DNA of 38,555 bases from JAVBJN01 sp031546985 (lineage in GTDB: Bacteria; Bacteroidota; Bacteroidia; Chitinophagales; Chitinophagaceae): assembly GCA_031546985.1 (NCBI GenBank), contig JAVBJN010000091.1, forward strand, positions 1-38,555, written 5' to 3'. Of this stretch, positions 7,228 through 15,571 are shown one piece after another. Numbering within the stretch: the stretch's first letter is position 1; the number at the start of each line of letters is the position of its first letter. Under the pieces are notes generated by a model. That model did not search any database. It was not told where the DNA came from and worked only from the letters and a program-made list of their open reading frames with translations. A program made the position numbers and the translations under genes.

Positions 7228-9663
7228 TTATTTGGCTTCAAATTCGGCTCCAGGCTCTACTTCAAAACCCTTGTCGAGTGTGATGGTTTGTTCCGCATGG
7301 AAAATCACATTAGCATTAGTCAGAATTTTGGTTACACCCTGGTTTTGAGTAGACTCAACTGCCTGTCCTGCACGAATATTATCTGCAGCAATGTATGCGG
7401 CTCCGGCCAGTTGCTTGTTCTGAATGGCGATAGTGGAGAGCACAAGAAACGGTACATACCCATCTCTTGTAATACAAATTGCCGAGGCGGCGGGTACATT
7501 GGTGAAAGATGTAGAGGTGCTTGCATTATCCACTGTTTCAAAATAGCTTTGTCCATTGTCGAGATAGCTCATGACGCATATTTTAACGCCTGGCGCGCCA
7601 TTGGTCGTAACGGTTACATAACCCGCACCTTTTATAACCTGCACATCTTCCTGGTATTTAGGTTTGCTTACCCACATATTGGTTTCGGGGCAGCCGATAA
7701 GGTTGTGTGAGAAATTTAAGTAATAGTAACCGTCGACTTCGATAGGGGTTACGTTCGCTATGTTGGTTTTGGATAAGCCTTCGGCCACGCCCAGTTTATA
7801 ATTGCCTTGGTGTATAAATTTCAGAAATACCTTAAACATATTGGTGGAATAACCAACGTATCCATACCTGGTATTGCCCAGGTAGGCCGCGGCCCCGGCT
7901 TTGCTGTAATTGGTAATCACCTGCCCCATGTCGTTATCTGCTACGGCATTTTTAAGGTAAATGTCGAAGGGCATGGTTTCGCAGGCAACGGAGTAGTGTA
8001 CGTTAGGGTAATTGAAATAAGGCTTATCGTAATGATTGTAATCATCGAGATTGTCAAAGCTATATCCTTGTTGTAATGCCGGAGGAGCGTAACACTGGAA
8101 AGGCAGACCCGATAAGCTGGTAACCATCTGATTATGCACCCAATCGCAACCGTTAATATTAGGAGTGGCAAGATTTACATTGTAAGGGCCACCGTGCCCA
8201 AAAAGACTTACCAGGCCGCAATAATTGGCCATTTGTAAAACGGCCGCTGTGCCACTTGGTCCTGTAGGTGCAGGGTCATCAAAAGAAGGTGTTTCATTCC
8301 AGGTATTAACATTAAAAGTGGGGAAATAATTGGTCAGTGCTGTACCCACGAGCCCGGCCTCGTCGCCTTCCAGCAGTTGGTCACTTTGGGTAAAAAATGC
8401 CCTGGTGAGGTATGCGGCATCTCCCTTTCCGGGATTTCTTTCGTAGCCTATGATTTTGTGGATGTGATTGGTTGCCTGTGTTTGGGTATGGCAAAATATA
8501 CGGCCAACAAAAATTTCGGGCATAACGTCCACTTGATCACCCGCACTTCCGTTTACAGGTCCGCCATACGTGCTGTTACCATCCGCATTCCAGTTACCAT
8601 TTAAATCGGAATAATAGAGGTCTGTTGGGATATTCCATTCTGGAAAAGTAGAGCCGTTGCTCGAAGGATCGCCATGACGAATGGGAATGATGTCGGAATT
8701 ACCACCCAGCAAAGCATATTGGGTGCCGTTTTCGTAAGCCTTGCGCAGGTATGCCCTTACTTTACCCGCATCATCTTGAATGGGACCTAAGGGGTCGCCT
8801 GCTGCAAATTGGGGGTCAGACAGGATATCTTCTATGTAAACAATACCGGCCCAAAGTCCTTTTCTTCTTTTCCAGCCTTTGAGTTCTTCAAACGCGGGAG
8901 CCAGTTCTTTTGAAGTGATAATAACGTACTCATAAAAAGGAGAATTAGGATCGGGCCTTTTCTGTGTTCTACCCTGATAGCTTCCAAACTGAACGATGTC
9001 GGTTGAATTTACCACCAGCGTTGATAAAGCATTTTCGTACGTGCTGCTGCCAAAGTTGTATTTCCTGGTAATGGGCGCGAATCTGCTGATACCATGTACG
9101 TTTTCGTTAAGATCGAATGAAATGGTGCTGTAAAACACCGCTTTGTTGCTGAATGGCAGATACTGCACAGGACAAACTGCCAGGGTTACAATATGATTAT
9201 TACCATCGAAATACCCATCGCGCACAAACTGAACCGTCTGGGCCGGATAAGGCTGCTGGTTCTTGTAAACAGCCGCATCGGGATTCGTAAATGCCGGTGC
9301 GGTATTGCTTTGTGCAGAGGGAGCATAGGGCTCCTGTGTGGGTACAATAGCATATTTCAACGGCACGTTCTGCCCGCCGCCAAGGGTAACTGTTATATCG
9401 GAATAGTCCTTGCCGGCTGGCACAATCAGGTTAATGTACCGTACTGGCAGTGCAGGGTGGCCAGGTGCGCCGCCTGGCATAAGATCGGGGTAGGAGAGCT
9501 GCGTATAGGCGGTACCATTGGGGTCGGTAACCACACTTACGCCTAAGTCGGAAAAGCTGAACGATTCGCCCCGGCTTATCGTTTGTGCATGACCTGCCAA
9601 ATCTGGCAGTATGCAAAGCACGGCGAGCAGCCAACGGGCTGTGCGTTGTTTGGTAGTGTGCAT
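7228..9663 (-). CDS. Gingipain-like C25 family cysteine peptidase, T9SS cargo
   Basis: Secreted peptidase of 811 residues. Residues 1-26 form a signal peptide ending in AGHAQ. A C25 propeptide-like region follows (about 30-235), then the catalytic domain from YEYVIITSKEL (about 245). Catalytic candidates are H490 in LFGHGGP and C561 in YSVACETM, spaced as in gingipains. The motifs LGGNSDIIPIR and PEIFVGRI are also typical of the family, as is IGCPETNMWV near 656-665. The C-terminal about 45 residues (ending in FEVEPGAEFEAK) resemble a Bacteroidota surface-protein terminal repeat rather than the classic type-A signal. First gene of a two-gene minus-strand operon. The target specificity is unknown. 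Confidence 0.88.
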   Translation of the reverse strand: MHTTKQRTARWLLAVLCILPDLAGHAQTISRGESFSFSDLGVSVVTDPNGTAYTQLSYPDLMPGGAPGHPALPVRYINLIVPAGKDYSDITVTLGGGQNVPLKYAIVPTQEPYAPSAQSNTAPAFTNPDAAVYKNQQPYPAQTVQFVRDGYFDGNNHIVTLAVCPVQYLPFSNKAVFYSTISFDLNENVHGISRFAPITRKYNFGSSTYENALSTLVVNSTDIVQFGSYQGRTQKRPDPNSPFYEYVIITSKELAPAFEELKGWKRRKGLWAGIVYIEDILSDPQFAAGDPLGPIQDDAGKVRAYLRKAYENGTQYALLGGNSDIIPIRHGDPSSNGSTFPEWNIPTDLYYSDLNGNWNADGNSTYGGPVNGSAGDQVDVMPEIFVGRIFCHTQTQATNHIHKIIGYERNPGKGDAAYLTRAFFTQSDQLLEGDEAGLVGTALTNYFPTFNVNTWNETPSFDDPAPTGPSGTAAVLQMANYCGLVSLFGHGGPYNVNLATPNINGCDWVHNQMVTSLSGLPFQCYAPPALQQGYSFDNLDDYNHYDKPYFNYPNVHYSVACETMPFDIYLKNAVADNDMGQVITNYSKAGAAAYLGNTRYGYVGYSTNMFKVFLKFIHQGNYKLGVAEGLSKTNIANVTPIEVDGYYYLNFSHNLIGCPETNMWVSKPKYQEDVQVIKGAGYVTVTTNGAPGVKICVMSYLDNGQSYFETVDNASTSTSFTNVPAASAICITRDGYVPFLVLSTIAIQNKQLAGAAYIAADNIRAGQAVESTQNQGVTKILTNANVIFHAEQTITLDKGFEVEPGAEFEAK

Positions 9664-9776
9664 TGGAATTAGAAGTTGAGAAGGGTATAGGTTGTTTGAG
9701 ATTTTAAAAGCCCAAATAGCATGTGGCTGATCAGATCATAGATAGTTACCGCTTTTTTTAATGAACGAATATGAGA

Positions 9777-9790
9777 TTCACGGCCGTGAA
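9777..9790. promoter_or_regulatory. Perfect 14-bp palindrome in the leader of the C25 peptidase operon
   Basis: TTCACGGCCGTGAA is its own reverse complement. It sits just downstream (minus strand) of a consensus -7 box and 114 bases before the peptidase start. It looks like a repressor operator; the regulator is not identifiable here. Confidence 0.5.
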
Positions 9791-9800
9791 AAACTGGGAA

Positions 9801-9808
9801 CAAAACTA
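9801..9808 (-). promoter_or_regulatory. Putative -7 box of the C25 peptidase operon
   Basis: On the minus strand the sequence is TAGTTTTG, a full match to the Bacteroidota -7 consensus TAnnTTTG. A clear -33 TTTG was not found. Confidence 0.4.
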
Positions 9809-10040
9809 TAGGTACAGGTTTGTTAAGTCCGGAATATATGATGGCTCCGCAAAATGGCTATACAACCAGGTATAAAAAATGTATGGAAATACAAGCCGGA
9901 AGAGACATTTGTTTTGCTATGCAAAGCTGCCTCACTACCGTATCCCGGCATTTACGTAAATTGAGAAGCGCAATATCATTTAATTCCGCAAGGAGGCAAG
10001 TGATTGCGTTTTTCACTAAGGATTTAAAAAATCAGGAAGT

Positions 10041-10643
10041 ATGCGTGCAACAAAGTCACGGGTTAAGCTGCCCTTAACAGGATTATTAACCTCTGTAGCA
10101 GCGTCATTATGTTGTATTACCCCTATACTGGCCTTGTTTTCCGGTATGTCGGGTCTGGCATCGTCTTTCTCCTGGCTGGAGGCCTATAGACCTTACCTGA
10201 TAGGTATTTCCATTGTTGCATTAGGATTTGCATGGTACCAGCAGTTAAAACCCAGGAAAGCAAAAGACGATTGCGGTTGCGAGGCAGAGAAAATTTCTTT
10301 TTGGCAGGGCAAGCGTTTTCTGGCTATTATAACCGTAGCTGCCGCACTCATGATGACCCTTCCGGCCTATACACATTTGTTTTATAAGACAACGGCAAAG
10401 GCTGCAACGCCTGTGGCTACCCTGCATACAAAAGCGGTAGCTATTCATATCGAAGGTATGACCTGTGCATCGTGCGAGCAGCATGTAAACAATGAATTAG
10501 CAAGTGTTAAGGGCATCTCGCACTACCAAACTTCTTATGATGCTGCCACCAGTCATGTGCAATTTGACAGTACACAAACCAGTATTGCCGAAATTGTGAA
10601 TGCGATTAATAAAACCGGGTACACCGTTACGGATTTTAAGTAG
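10041..10643 (+). CDS. merTP: MerTP-type mercuric transport fusion protein
   Basis: Inner-membrane mercuric ion importer of 200 residues that fuses MerT and MerP functions. Three hydrophobic segments are visible (about 12-40, 51-66, 92-112). The adjacent pair C24-C25 in the first segment and the loop pair C78/C80 are the expected Hg(II) relay cysteines. The C-terminal HMA domain has GMTCASC (C142, C145). MerT passes Hg(II) to cytosolic mercuric reductase in classical operons, but no merA is present here. It is the first gene of a tight three-gene operon (gaps of 16 and 15 bases). Transport of another soft metal cannot be excluded. Confidence 0.85.
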   Translation: MRATKSRVKLPLTGLLTSVAASLCCITPILALFSGMSGLASSFSWLEAYRPYLIGISIVALGFAWYQQLKPRKAKDDCGCEAEKISFWQGKRFLAIITVAAALMMTLPAYTHLFYKTTAKAATPVATLHTKAVAIHIEGMTCASCEQHVNNELASVKGISHYQTSYDAATSHVQFDSTQTSIAEIVNAINKTGYTVTDFK

Positions 10644-10659
10644 TTATCAAAAAACAGAA

Positions 10660-10920
10660 ATGAGCCAAACCATAATTTTAGCATCAACGATTACCTGCCC
10701 TGCTTGCGGGCATAAGGAACAGGAAACCATGCCTACCGATGCCTGTCAGTATTTTTATGAATGTAAAAACTGCCATACCCGGCTAAAGCCATTGCAGGGA
10801 GATTGTTGCGTGTTTTGCAGTTATGGAACGGTAAAGTGCCCGCCAATACAAATGGGAACATCGTGCTGCAATAAAACAACGCCACAGGCTATCATTTCAG
10901 AACCTGGTTTCCAGCCATAA
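10660..10920 (+). CDS. GDCCVxC-motif protein, probable metal-binding partner of MerTP
   Basis: Small cysteine-rich protein of 86 residues. CPACG lies near the N-terminus, then ECKNC, then GDCCVFC, and finally CC near the end. The GDCCVxC motif defines a small family commonly found in mer-type clusters. The paired cysteines suggest Hg(II) or zinc binding; no enzymatic function is known to me. I chose the ATG at 10660 over an upstream in-frame start at 10600, because the latter would overlap merTP and would add residues unlike the family. Confidence 0.8.
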   Translation: MSQTIILASTITCPACGHKEQETMPTDACQYFYECKNCHTRLKPLQGDCCVFCSYGTVKCPPIQMGTSCCNKTTPQAIISEPGFQP

Positions 10921-10935
10921 AATTATAAGTTAAGT

Positions 10936-11445
10936 ATGGAAAATATAAAGCAGAATCCCATCGCAGTAAGTGCCCAGGAAGGGCCATGTGTATCGGTACA
11001 AGGGGGTACTTACCGAATCCTGGTAGCTGGTAAGCAGACCAATGGTGCTTTTGCCACCATCGAAATGCTTGTGCCGCCTGGTGGTGGTCCGGGTCCGCAC
11101 GCACATGCGGATTTTCAGGAGTCTTTTTATGTTGCAGAAGGAGAGATAGCGTTTAAATCCGAAGCCGGTACTTATACCGCTGCCAAAGGCGCTTATGTGG
11201 TTATACCTATGGGTGGCGTTGTACACTGTTTTAAAAACAAAACAGATAAACCGGCACGCTTGCTGTGTACGGTTGTGCCCGCAGGGCTTGATGCCTTCTT
11301 TTTGGAAATAGGCCAACCGGTTGCGCCCGACAAATTTCTGCCTCGTCCGCAGATGGATGCCGAAGCATTGAAAAAACTGCAAGCCCTGGGCGAGCAATAC
11401 GGACAAAGTTTTTTTCCGCCCGATTATTTAGATAAAGTTGGGTAA
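10936..11445 (+). CDS. Cupin-domain protein of the mer-like operon
   Basis: Single-domain cupin of 169 residues. The first cupin motif is GPGPHAHADFQESFYVAEGE (about 55-74), with H59, H61 and E66 as likely metal ligands and E72-G73-E74 following. The second motif includes PMGGVVHCFKN, with H as the fourth ligand. Enzymatic function cannot be inferred; related proteins are often annotated as quercetin-dioxygenase-like cupins. It follows the GDCCVxC gene by 15 bases, so it is part of the same operon. Its link to mercury is contextual only. Confidence 0.82.
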   Translation: MENIKQNPIAVSAQEGPCVSVQGGTYRILVAGKQTNGAFATIEMLVPPGGGPGPHAHADFQESFYVAEGEIAFKSEAGTYTAAKGAYVVIPMGGVVHCFKNKTDKPARLLCTVVPAGLDAFFLEIGQPVAPDKFLPRPQMDAEALKKLQALGEQYGQSFFPPDYLDKVG

Positions 11446-11482
11446 CCAAAAGGTTTCCTTTTTAAAAGGGAGCAATTTCCAT

Positions 11483-12541
11483 TTACTGTTTTCCAAATAG
11501 ACGGGAGATGAAATAGCGTAACCCTTTCTTTTCTTCTACAGGTATTTGCAATGGCGTTGGTTCCTGCGCCATTGCAGGAATAGCGATTGGCTCAGGTTCA
11601 GGGGCAGGAACAGCAATGAGCATTTGCTGTTCTTCTGCCGTAAGCGGTAACCTGTCCAGGATGGAAAGATCCAGCCCTGCTTGCTGCAGGCTGCTTTTAA
11701 ATTGCGCAATAAATTCGGCTAATGTTTCGGGGAGTTTTGCAGGATCGGTTATGCGCTCTGCCCAATCTGAGAATACGATACGATTATGGTATTGCGGCTT
11801 TTCAATATGGTAGCGCCAGTAATCCCAGGTTTCCGGTAAGGTATTACGCGGAAAGAGTTTATCGAAATTGCCTTCCAGGAAATGCCGGAATTTACCCATG
11901 CTCACATTATCTCTCCGGCATTCGTTCACCAGCGCCTGCATGGCATTGGTCAGCGTAGGTTCGTCAAACCCCGGATCTGATACCAGGTGTATCAGGTCAA
12001 ACAAATCTTTAAACCTGGGCCGCACCAGCGATTGGTGTATTTTCCAGGATACCTGCAGGCTTAGCGGAACTGTATAGTTTATAGTAAACTCATCGCCTGT
12101 CATTGGCTGGTACAGCATAGGCACAGGAGGCTGTTCCATATCGAGGTTAAAAGAGATGTCGAGGCTGAAATCAAATTCCTCTCCATTAACCAGGCATTTC
12201 AGATCGGTATTTACAGTAGGGAAATCATCGGCCATCGCATAGTCGATCATGCGCCAGAATTCATTTTCTTTAAAGCTTACAAACGTTACCCCATCATTGA
12301 TGGGATGCTCTGTAACCAGTGTAGCCCATTCATTAAACAACTTACGGGCTTCTTCTACATCATGTAAAGGTTGCAGGTACACCCAATCCAGATCGGCGGG
12401 CATACGGTCGTTTTTATCCTTAAAGTATTGCCGGCCTACATAACTGCCTTTTAGCATAAACGGCATGTCTATTGCCGCTGCCCGGCGAATAAATGCTTCG
12501 TAAACGGTCATCTCCAGGTGTTGCTGTTCGGTCATTTTCAT
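11483..12541 (-). CDS. AbiEii/AbiGii-like nucleotidyltransferase
   Basis: Protein of 352 residues with a DNA polymerase beta-like nucleotidyltransferase core. GS at 32-33 starts the active-site loop, followed by D50 and D52 (PADLDWV) as metal ligands and D128 (SLDISF) as a likely third. K167, R176, D179 and D182 lie in WKIHQ...RFKDLFDL, which matches the conserved K...R-D-x-x-D helix of AbiEii toxins. A proline- and glutamate-rich linker (about 310-338) precedes a basic C-terminal tail. AbiEii proteins act as toxins that transfer nucleotides, for example to tRNA. The usual AbiEi antitoxin is not beside it; instead an unrecognised gene lies 11 bases upstream in the same operon. Confidence 0.72.
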   Translation of the reverse strand: MKMTEQQHLEMTVYEAFIRRAAAIDMPFMLKGSYVGRQYFKDKNDRMPADLDWVYLQPLHDVEEARKLFNEWATLVTEHPINDGVTFVSFKENEFWRMIDYAMADDFPTVNTDLKCLVNGEEFDFSLDISFNLDMEQPPVPMLYQPMTGDEFTINYTVPLSLQVSWKIHQSLVRPRFKDLFDLIHLVSDPGFDEPTLTNAMQALVNECRRDNVSMGKFRHFLEGNFDKLFPRNTLPETWDYWRYHIEKPQYHNRIVFSDWAERITDPAKLPETLAEFIAQFKSSLQQAGLDLSILDRLPLTAEEQQMLIAVPAPEPEPIAIPAMAQEPTPLQIPVEEKKGLRYFISRLFGKQ

Positions 12542-12552
12542 GATGGGTCTGT

Positions 12553-13155
12553 TTATTGCGGCAGCCAGCCTTTGTCGAGGTATGTATTGTTGTCGTAAAT
12601 GCAGTATTCCGATTGTGGTTTGCTTACAGTCCAGCCGCTATTGTTAAGATCGGTAACCAGGGCTTCGATCCTGCTTTCGAAGCTAGCTCGGGTTCCATAT
12701 TCTCTTATGGTGATAAAGCGGGTGTTGGATTCATTTTTTAGCGCGTTGCGCGATAAGTGTACCCGGTGTTTTTCACACAAGGCATACAACATTGCTACCT
12801 GCTGGTATGTTACTTTTCCATGCCATTCGAAGTAGGGTTTAAATGTTTCAGACAGGTATGCCTGCGCCAGATCTGCATCACTGGAAGGTACTTCTATCTT
12901 GAGCCGGGTAACCGGGTAATGCGCCTGGTGCAATGCCTCAGATAGAGCCGTAGCAACAGCCAAAACATCGTGCAGGTTGGCGGCATACACTACTTTGCTC
13001 AGCATAGGCTGGTGTGTATGCTCACCTTGTGCCAGCTCAATGCGTAAGGGTTTGGCCTCATTTGCAAAGCAGAGATCGGCAAATGCCTGCTCACGGGCTC
13101 GCGTTAGATGGGCGGTGGTAAGGTGAATTTCAAATGGTATAACCGGAGGATACAT
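12553..13155 (-). CDS. Unrecognised 200-residue protein paired with the AbiEii-like nucleotidyltransferase
   Basis: I do not recognise a named family. The protein is soluble, with no signal peptide or membrane segment. It has an N-terminal segment (IPFEIHLTT, about 6-14), a helix-rich middle, and conserved-looking motifs at 88-90 (EVP), 109-115 (FEWHGKV), around 145 (RFITIREYG) and at the very C-terminus (LDKGWLPQ). It begins the two-gene operon and ends 11 bases before the nucleotidyltransferase start. There is no obvious helix-turn-helix, so it does not look like a classical AbiEi antitoxin. It could be an antitoxin, a target-recognition partner, or unrelated; the sequence does not decide. 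Confidence 0.75.
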   Translation of the reverse strand: MYPPVIPFEIHLTTAHLTRAREQAFADLCFANEAKPLRIELAQGEHTHQPMLSKVVYAANLHDVLAVATALSEALHQAHYPVTRLKIEVPSSDADLAQAYLSETFKPYFEWHGKVTYQQVAMLYALCEKHRVHLSRNALKNESNTRFITIREYGTRASFESRIEALVTDLNNSGWTVSKPQSEYCIYDNNTYLDKGWLPQ

Positions 13156-13170
13156 GATTATTAAAAATGA

Positions 13171-13185
13171 AATTTACGGTAAATT
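13171..13185. promoter_or_regulatory. Dyad upstream of the nucleotidyltransferase operon
   Basis: AATTTAC-G-GTAAATT is a perfect 7-bp inverted repeat 16 bases before the first gene of the operon. It overlaps a -7-like element on the minus strand (TAAATTTC), so it could be an operator. The AT-rich sequence makes chance possible. Confidence 0.4.
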
Positions 13186-13200
13186 CCGGAGGCTGAAATA

Positions 13201-14046
13201 TTACTCACTTACTGCTTCGGGATGACGCTTTTTTTGATCTGCATTAATTTTTTCCATAGCATCACGCGTAATTACAATCAATTGATTTGTTTCGCAACTC
13301 CAAATATTAACGTAACGCTGCGATACCACAATATGGGTTTTCCATTTGGTTAAAGGTTGGTAAAGCATTAAAGTACAAATGTCTGTAGCAGTAATGAAAT
13401 CACCTGTTTCGGGCAAGTGTGAGTGTATGGTTCTGTGGTCTGTACTATCCTGTCCGTATTCGATTGGTATCAGATTTTGGTGCAGAGGTTTCTTCTCCTT
13501 TAGCTTATTGTTTTTGTCAAAGGTCATCAGGTAGTCGTTCCCAAAGAGTACAAGGTCGTGCCGTTGGGTGCCTGACAATACATAGACCTTTCTTTCTTTA
13601 CCCGATATCAGCGGAATCACATTGAGGTTCATATCCTGATACATTTTAAACATAGTATCCGAACGCATGGTGTTTAAAGCTGCACGCCGAAGCTCATACA
13701 ACGTTTTTTCTTCCGCTGTAAAATTGCGGGGCAATGTTTCGATTCTGGCAGTTTCAACATTGTAGGTATTATCGAAAGTAACAGTGCCTATAACATCTGC
13801 CTGGTCTTCTTTTGAATAAAAAACACATCGGGCGCTGTCTTTAAATGCATAGGAAAAGTACCCGCCTATATTCTCCTTTTGTGAATAACTGGACAGGAAC
13901 ACATCGGTACCATACCAGGAGGCCATTTCCGAACGGTATAGGCGTTTTCCTTCTTCTATGATAGGTTGGGTTGCCTTATTCAGATCTTTGGCAAAGGAAG
14001 GAATCGTAGCAACGGTTAAACATAACAGGGTGATATATTTTTTCAT
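13201..14046 (-). CDS. Secreted hypothetical protein
   Basis: Protein of 281 residues that I cannot assign to a family. The start at 14046 (MKKYITLLC...) gives a clean signal peptide of about 18 residues ending in SFA. A start at 14187 is rejected because it adds 47 residues with a glycine run lying before that signal peptide and overlapping the antiporter gene. After the signal peptide it appears mixed alpha/beta with many polar residues and no lipobox. It lies downstream of the antiporter gene with an 80-base gap. The exported location is predicted; the function is unknown. Confidence 0.72.
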   Translation of the reverse strand: MKKYITLLCLTVATIPSFAKDLNKATQPIIEEGKRLYRSEMASWYGTDVFLSSYSQKENIGGYFSYAFKDSARCVFYSKEDQADVIGTVTFDNTYNVETARIETLPRNFTAEEKTLYELRRAALNTMRSDTMFKMYQDMNLNVIPLISGKERKVYVLSGTQRHDLVLFGNDYLMTFDKNNKLKEKKPLHQNLIPIEYGQDSTDHRTIHSHLPETGDFITATDICTLMLYQPLTKWKTHIVVSQRYVNIWSCETNQLIVITRDAMEKINADQKKRHPEAVSE

Positions 14047-14126
14047 GCTTGGGCAGACAGCAGTTTTTTCTGAAGCTATGGCTAAAGTAGAAAAATTAAT
14101 AGGAGGAACGAATTCATTTAAATGTT

Positions 14127-15401
14127 TCAAAATGATTTTAGAGGCGCCGCCTCCCCCTCCCCCGGCTGCAATTTTTTTACAATCCACGGCAAGGTCAACC
14201 CCTGACCAATGAGGGTAAACAACACCACAATTACCGAAATAAAAATAATGGTGCTCCGCTGCGGAAAAGGTTCACCATTCTCCAATGTAAGCGGCAAACC
14301 CAGGGCTATAGCCAACGATACAATACCCCGCATGCCCGACCAGCTGATAATGGTACTATGCTTGAAATCGAGCAATGCCTCTTCGGAGACTCTGCCTTTC
14401 TTAAACCGGAAAGCCCGTTGCAGGTTAACCCTTTGCATAAACATACGCGCCATTCGGAGCCCCAGCGCTACAAGGGTAATGAGAAAGGCGTACCCGATAT
14501 TGGGCAGCAATTGGCTTTTGTCGATGTTTTTTAACACATACGGAAACTCCAGCCCTATGAGGATAAAGATGAGCCCGTTGAGCATAAATATGATGATGTC
14601 CCAAATGGTTTTGGACTGCTCTTTAAGCCGTGGCGGAAATATTTTATTGCTGAACCGCGAAATGCCCAGCCCCAGCATAACCACAGCTATTACACCCGAT
14701 ACATGCAATTCTTCTGCAAACAGGTAGGTTACAAAAGGCATCAGCAACATAAAGCTGATGGTAACCATCGTATTGTGGTGCACTCTTTTGAGGATAAAAG
14801 AAAGGAGCTTGGCCATTGCAAAACCCACAATAAAGCCGCCTACCATCAACAACAAGAATTGATAAGAAGCTTTCCAGAACACAAACGCAGTGCCCGTTAC
14901 GGCCGCTACTGCAAAACGGTAAGCGACCAGCGCCGATGCATCGTTTACCAGGCTTTCGCCTTCCAGTATGGTGGTGATCTTGTGCGGTAATTTTAAGCCT
15001 TTTGTAATGCTGATGGCAGCCACGGCATCGGTGGCGGATAGGATTGCGCCCAGCACAAAAGACAGCGGCCAGCTCATACCCGGAATCATAAAATGCGCAA
15101 GAACGGCAATGCCCGAAGCGGTCAAAAAAACCAAACCTACAGCCAGCGTACTGATGGTGTTAATATTGGTCTTAAAATCTTTAAACGATATATTGAAAGC
15201 CGCATCGTACAATAATGGTGGCAGAAAGATCAGGAAAATCACTTCGGGGTTCAGCTCTATCACAGGCATGGTGGGAATAAAACCAACAGCAATACCTGCC
15301 ACGATGAGCAGAATAGGGTAGGGCAGTTTTATTTTATCGGCCAGCGCCGAAATGCCGATCATAATGGCGAGGATGAATATAACGATGCTGTAATTTTCCA
15401 T
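14127..15401 (-). CDS. CPA1-family Na+/H+ antiporter
   Basis: Membrane antiporter of 424 residues with about 12 hydrophobic segments. Conserved CPA1 residues are visible: FLPPLLYDAAF at about 59-69, the TDAVA motif with D125, and GESLVNDASA with E149, N153 and D154, which carry the transported cation. The C-terminal half keeps the GLEFPYVL and WSGMRGIVSLA motifs of the family. It lacks the long cytosolic C-terminal tail of some relatives. An in-frame TTG at 15407 lies two codons upstream; I chose the ATG at 15401. Role: pH and sodium homeostasis. Confidence 0.9.
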   Translation of the reverse strand: MENYSIVIFILAIMIGISALADKIKLPYPILLIVAGIAVGFIPTMPVIELNPEVIFLIFLPPLLYDAAFNISFKDFKTNINTISTLAVGLVFLTASGIAVLAHFMIPGMSWPLSFVLGAILSATDAVAAISITKGLKLPHKITTILEGESLVNDASALVAYRFAVAAVTGTAFVFWKASYQFLLLMVGGFIVGFAMAKLLSFILKRVHHNTMVTISFMLLMPFVTYLFAEELHVSGVIAVVMLGLGISRFSNKIFPPRLKEQSKTIWDIIIFMLNGLIFILIGLEFPYVLKNIDKSQLLPNIGYAFLITLVALGLRMARMFMQRVNLQRAFRFKKGRVSEEALLDFKHSTIISWSGMRGIVSLAIALGLPLTLENGEPFPQRSTIIFISVIVVLFTLIGQGLTLPWIVKKLQPGEGEAAPLKSF

Positions 15402-15484
15402 AGACAAATGGCTTTCCGGAAATAAGTTGTGCTGTAAACTTAATGAGGTTTGGGTAAAGAAGCGCTGCCGGTAGGGCGAGCCTC

Positions 15485-15521
15485 AAAAAAATAACCCGGG
15501 CGTTTTTAATTCCCAGGTTAT
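15485..15521 (-). terminator. Terminator of the GlxA-type regulator gene
   Basis: On the minus strand ATAACCTGGG pairs with CCCGGGTTAT (10 bp with one G-U) and is followed by a run of six or more T. Confidence 0.75.
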
Positions 15522-15571
15522 CATGTAGGTGTTGGAGCAACTATCTGGTGCTGTGCATAACGTTTGGTGGT

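Larger units (their letters stand above)
9664..10040. other. Divergent intergenic region between C25 operon and mer-like operon
   Basis: This 377-base stretch holds the peptidase promoter and palindrome on one side and the unmapped promoter of the MerTP operon on the other. An 85-codon plus-strand frame (9820-10077) overlaps merTP and has no gene-like features. No regulator gene is present. Confidence 0.5.

Noticed and set aside
9820..10077. An 85-codon plus-strand frame before merTP
   Set aside because: It overlaps the merTP start, has an odd composition with no recognisable domain, and begins inside a promoter-rich region. Not supported as a gene.
14047..14187. N-terminal extension of the secreted hypothetical protein with a run of glycines
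   Set aside because: It would place a clear signal peptide in the middle of the protein and overlap the antiporter gene. The Gly run is an antisense reading of the GGCGCCGCC-rich end of that gene.
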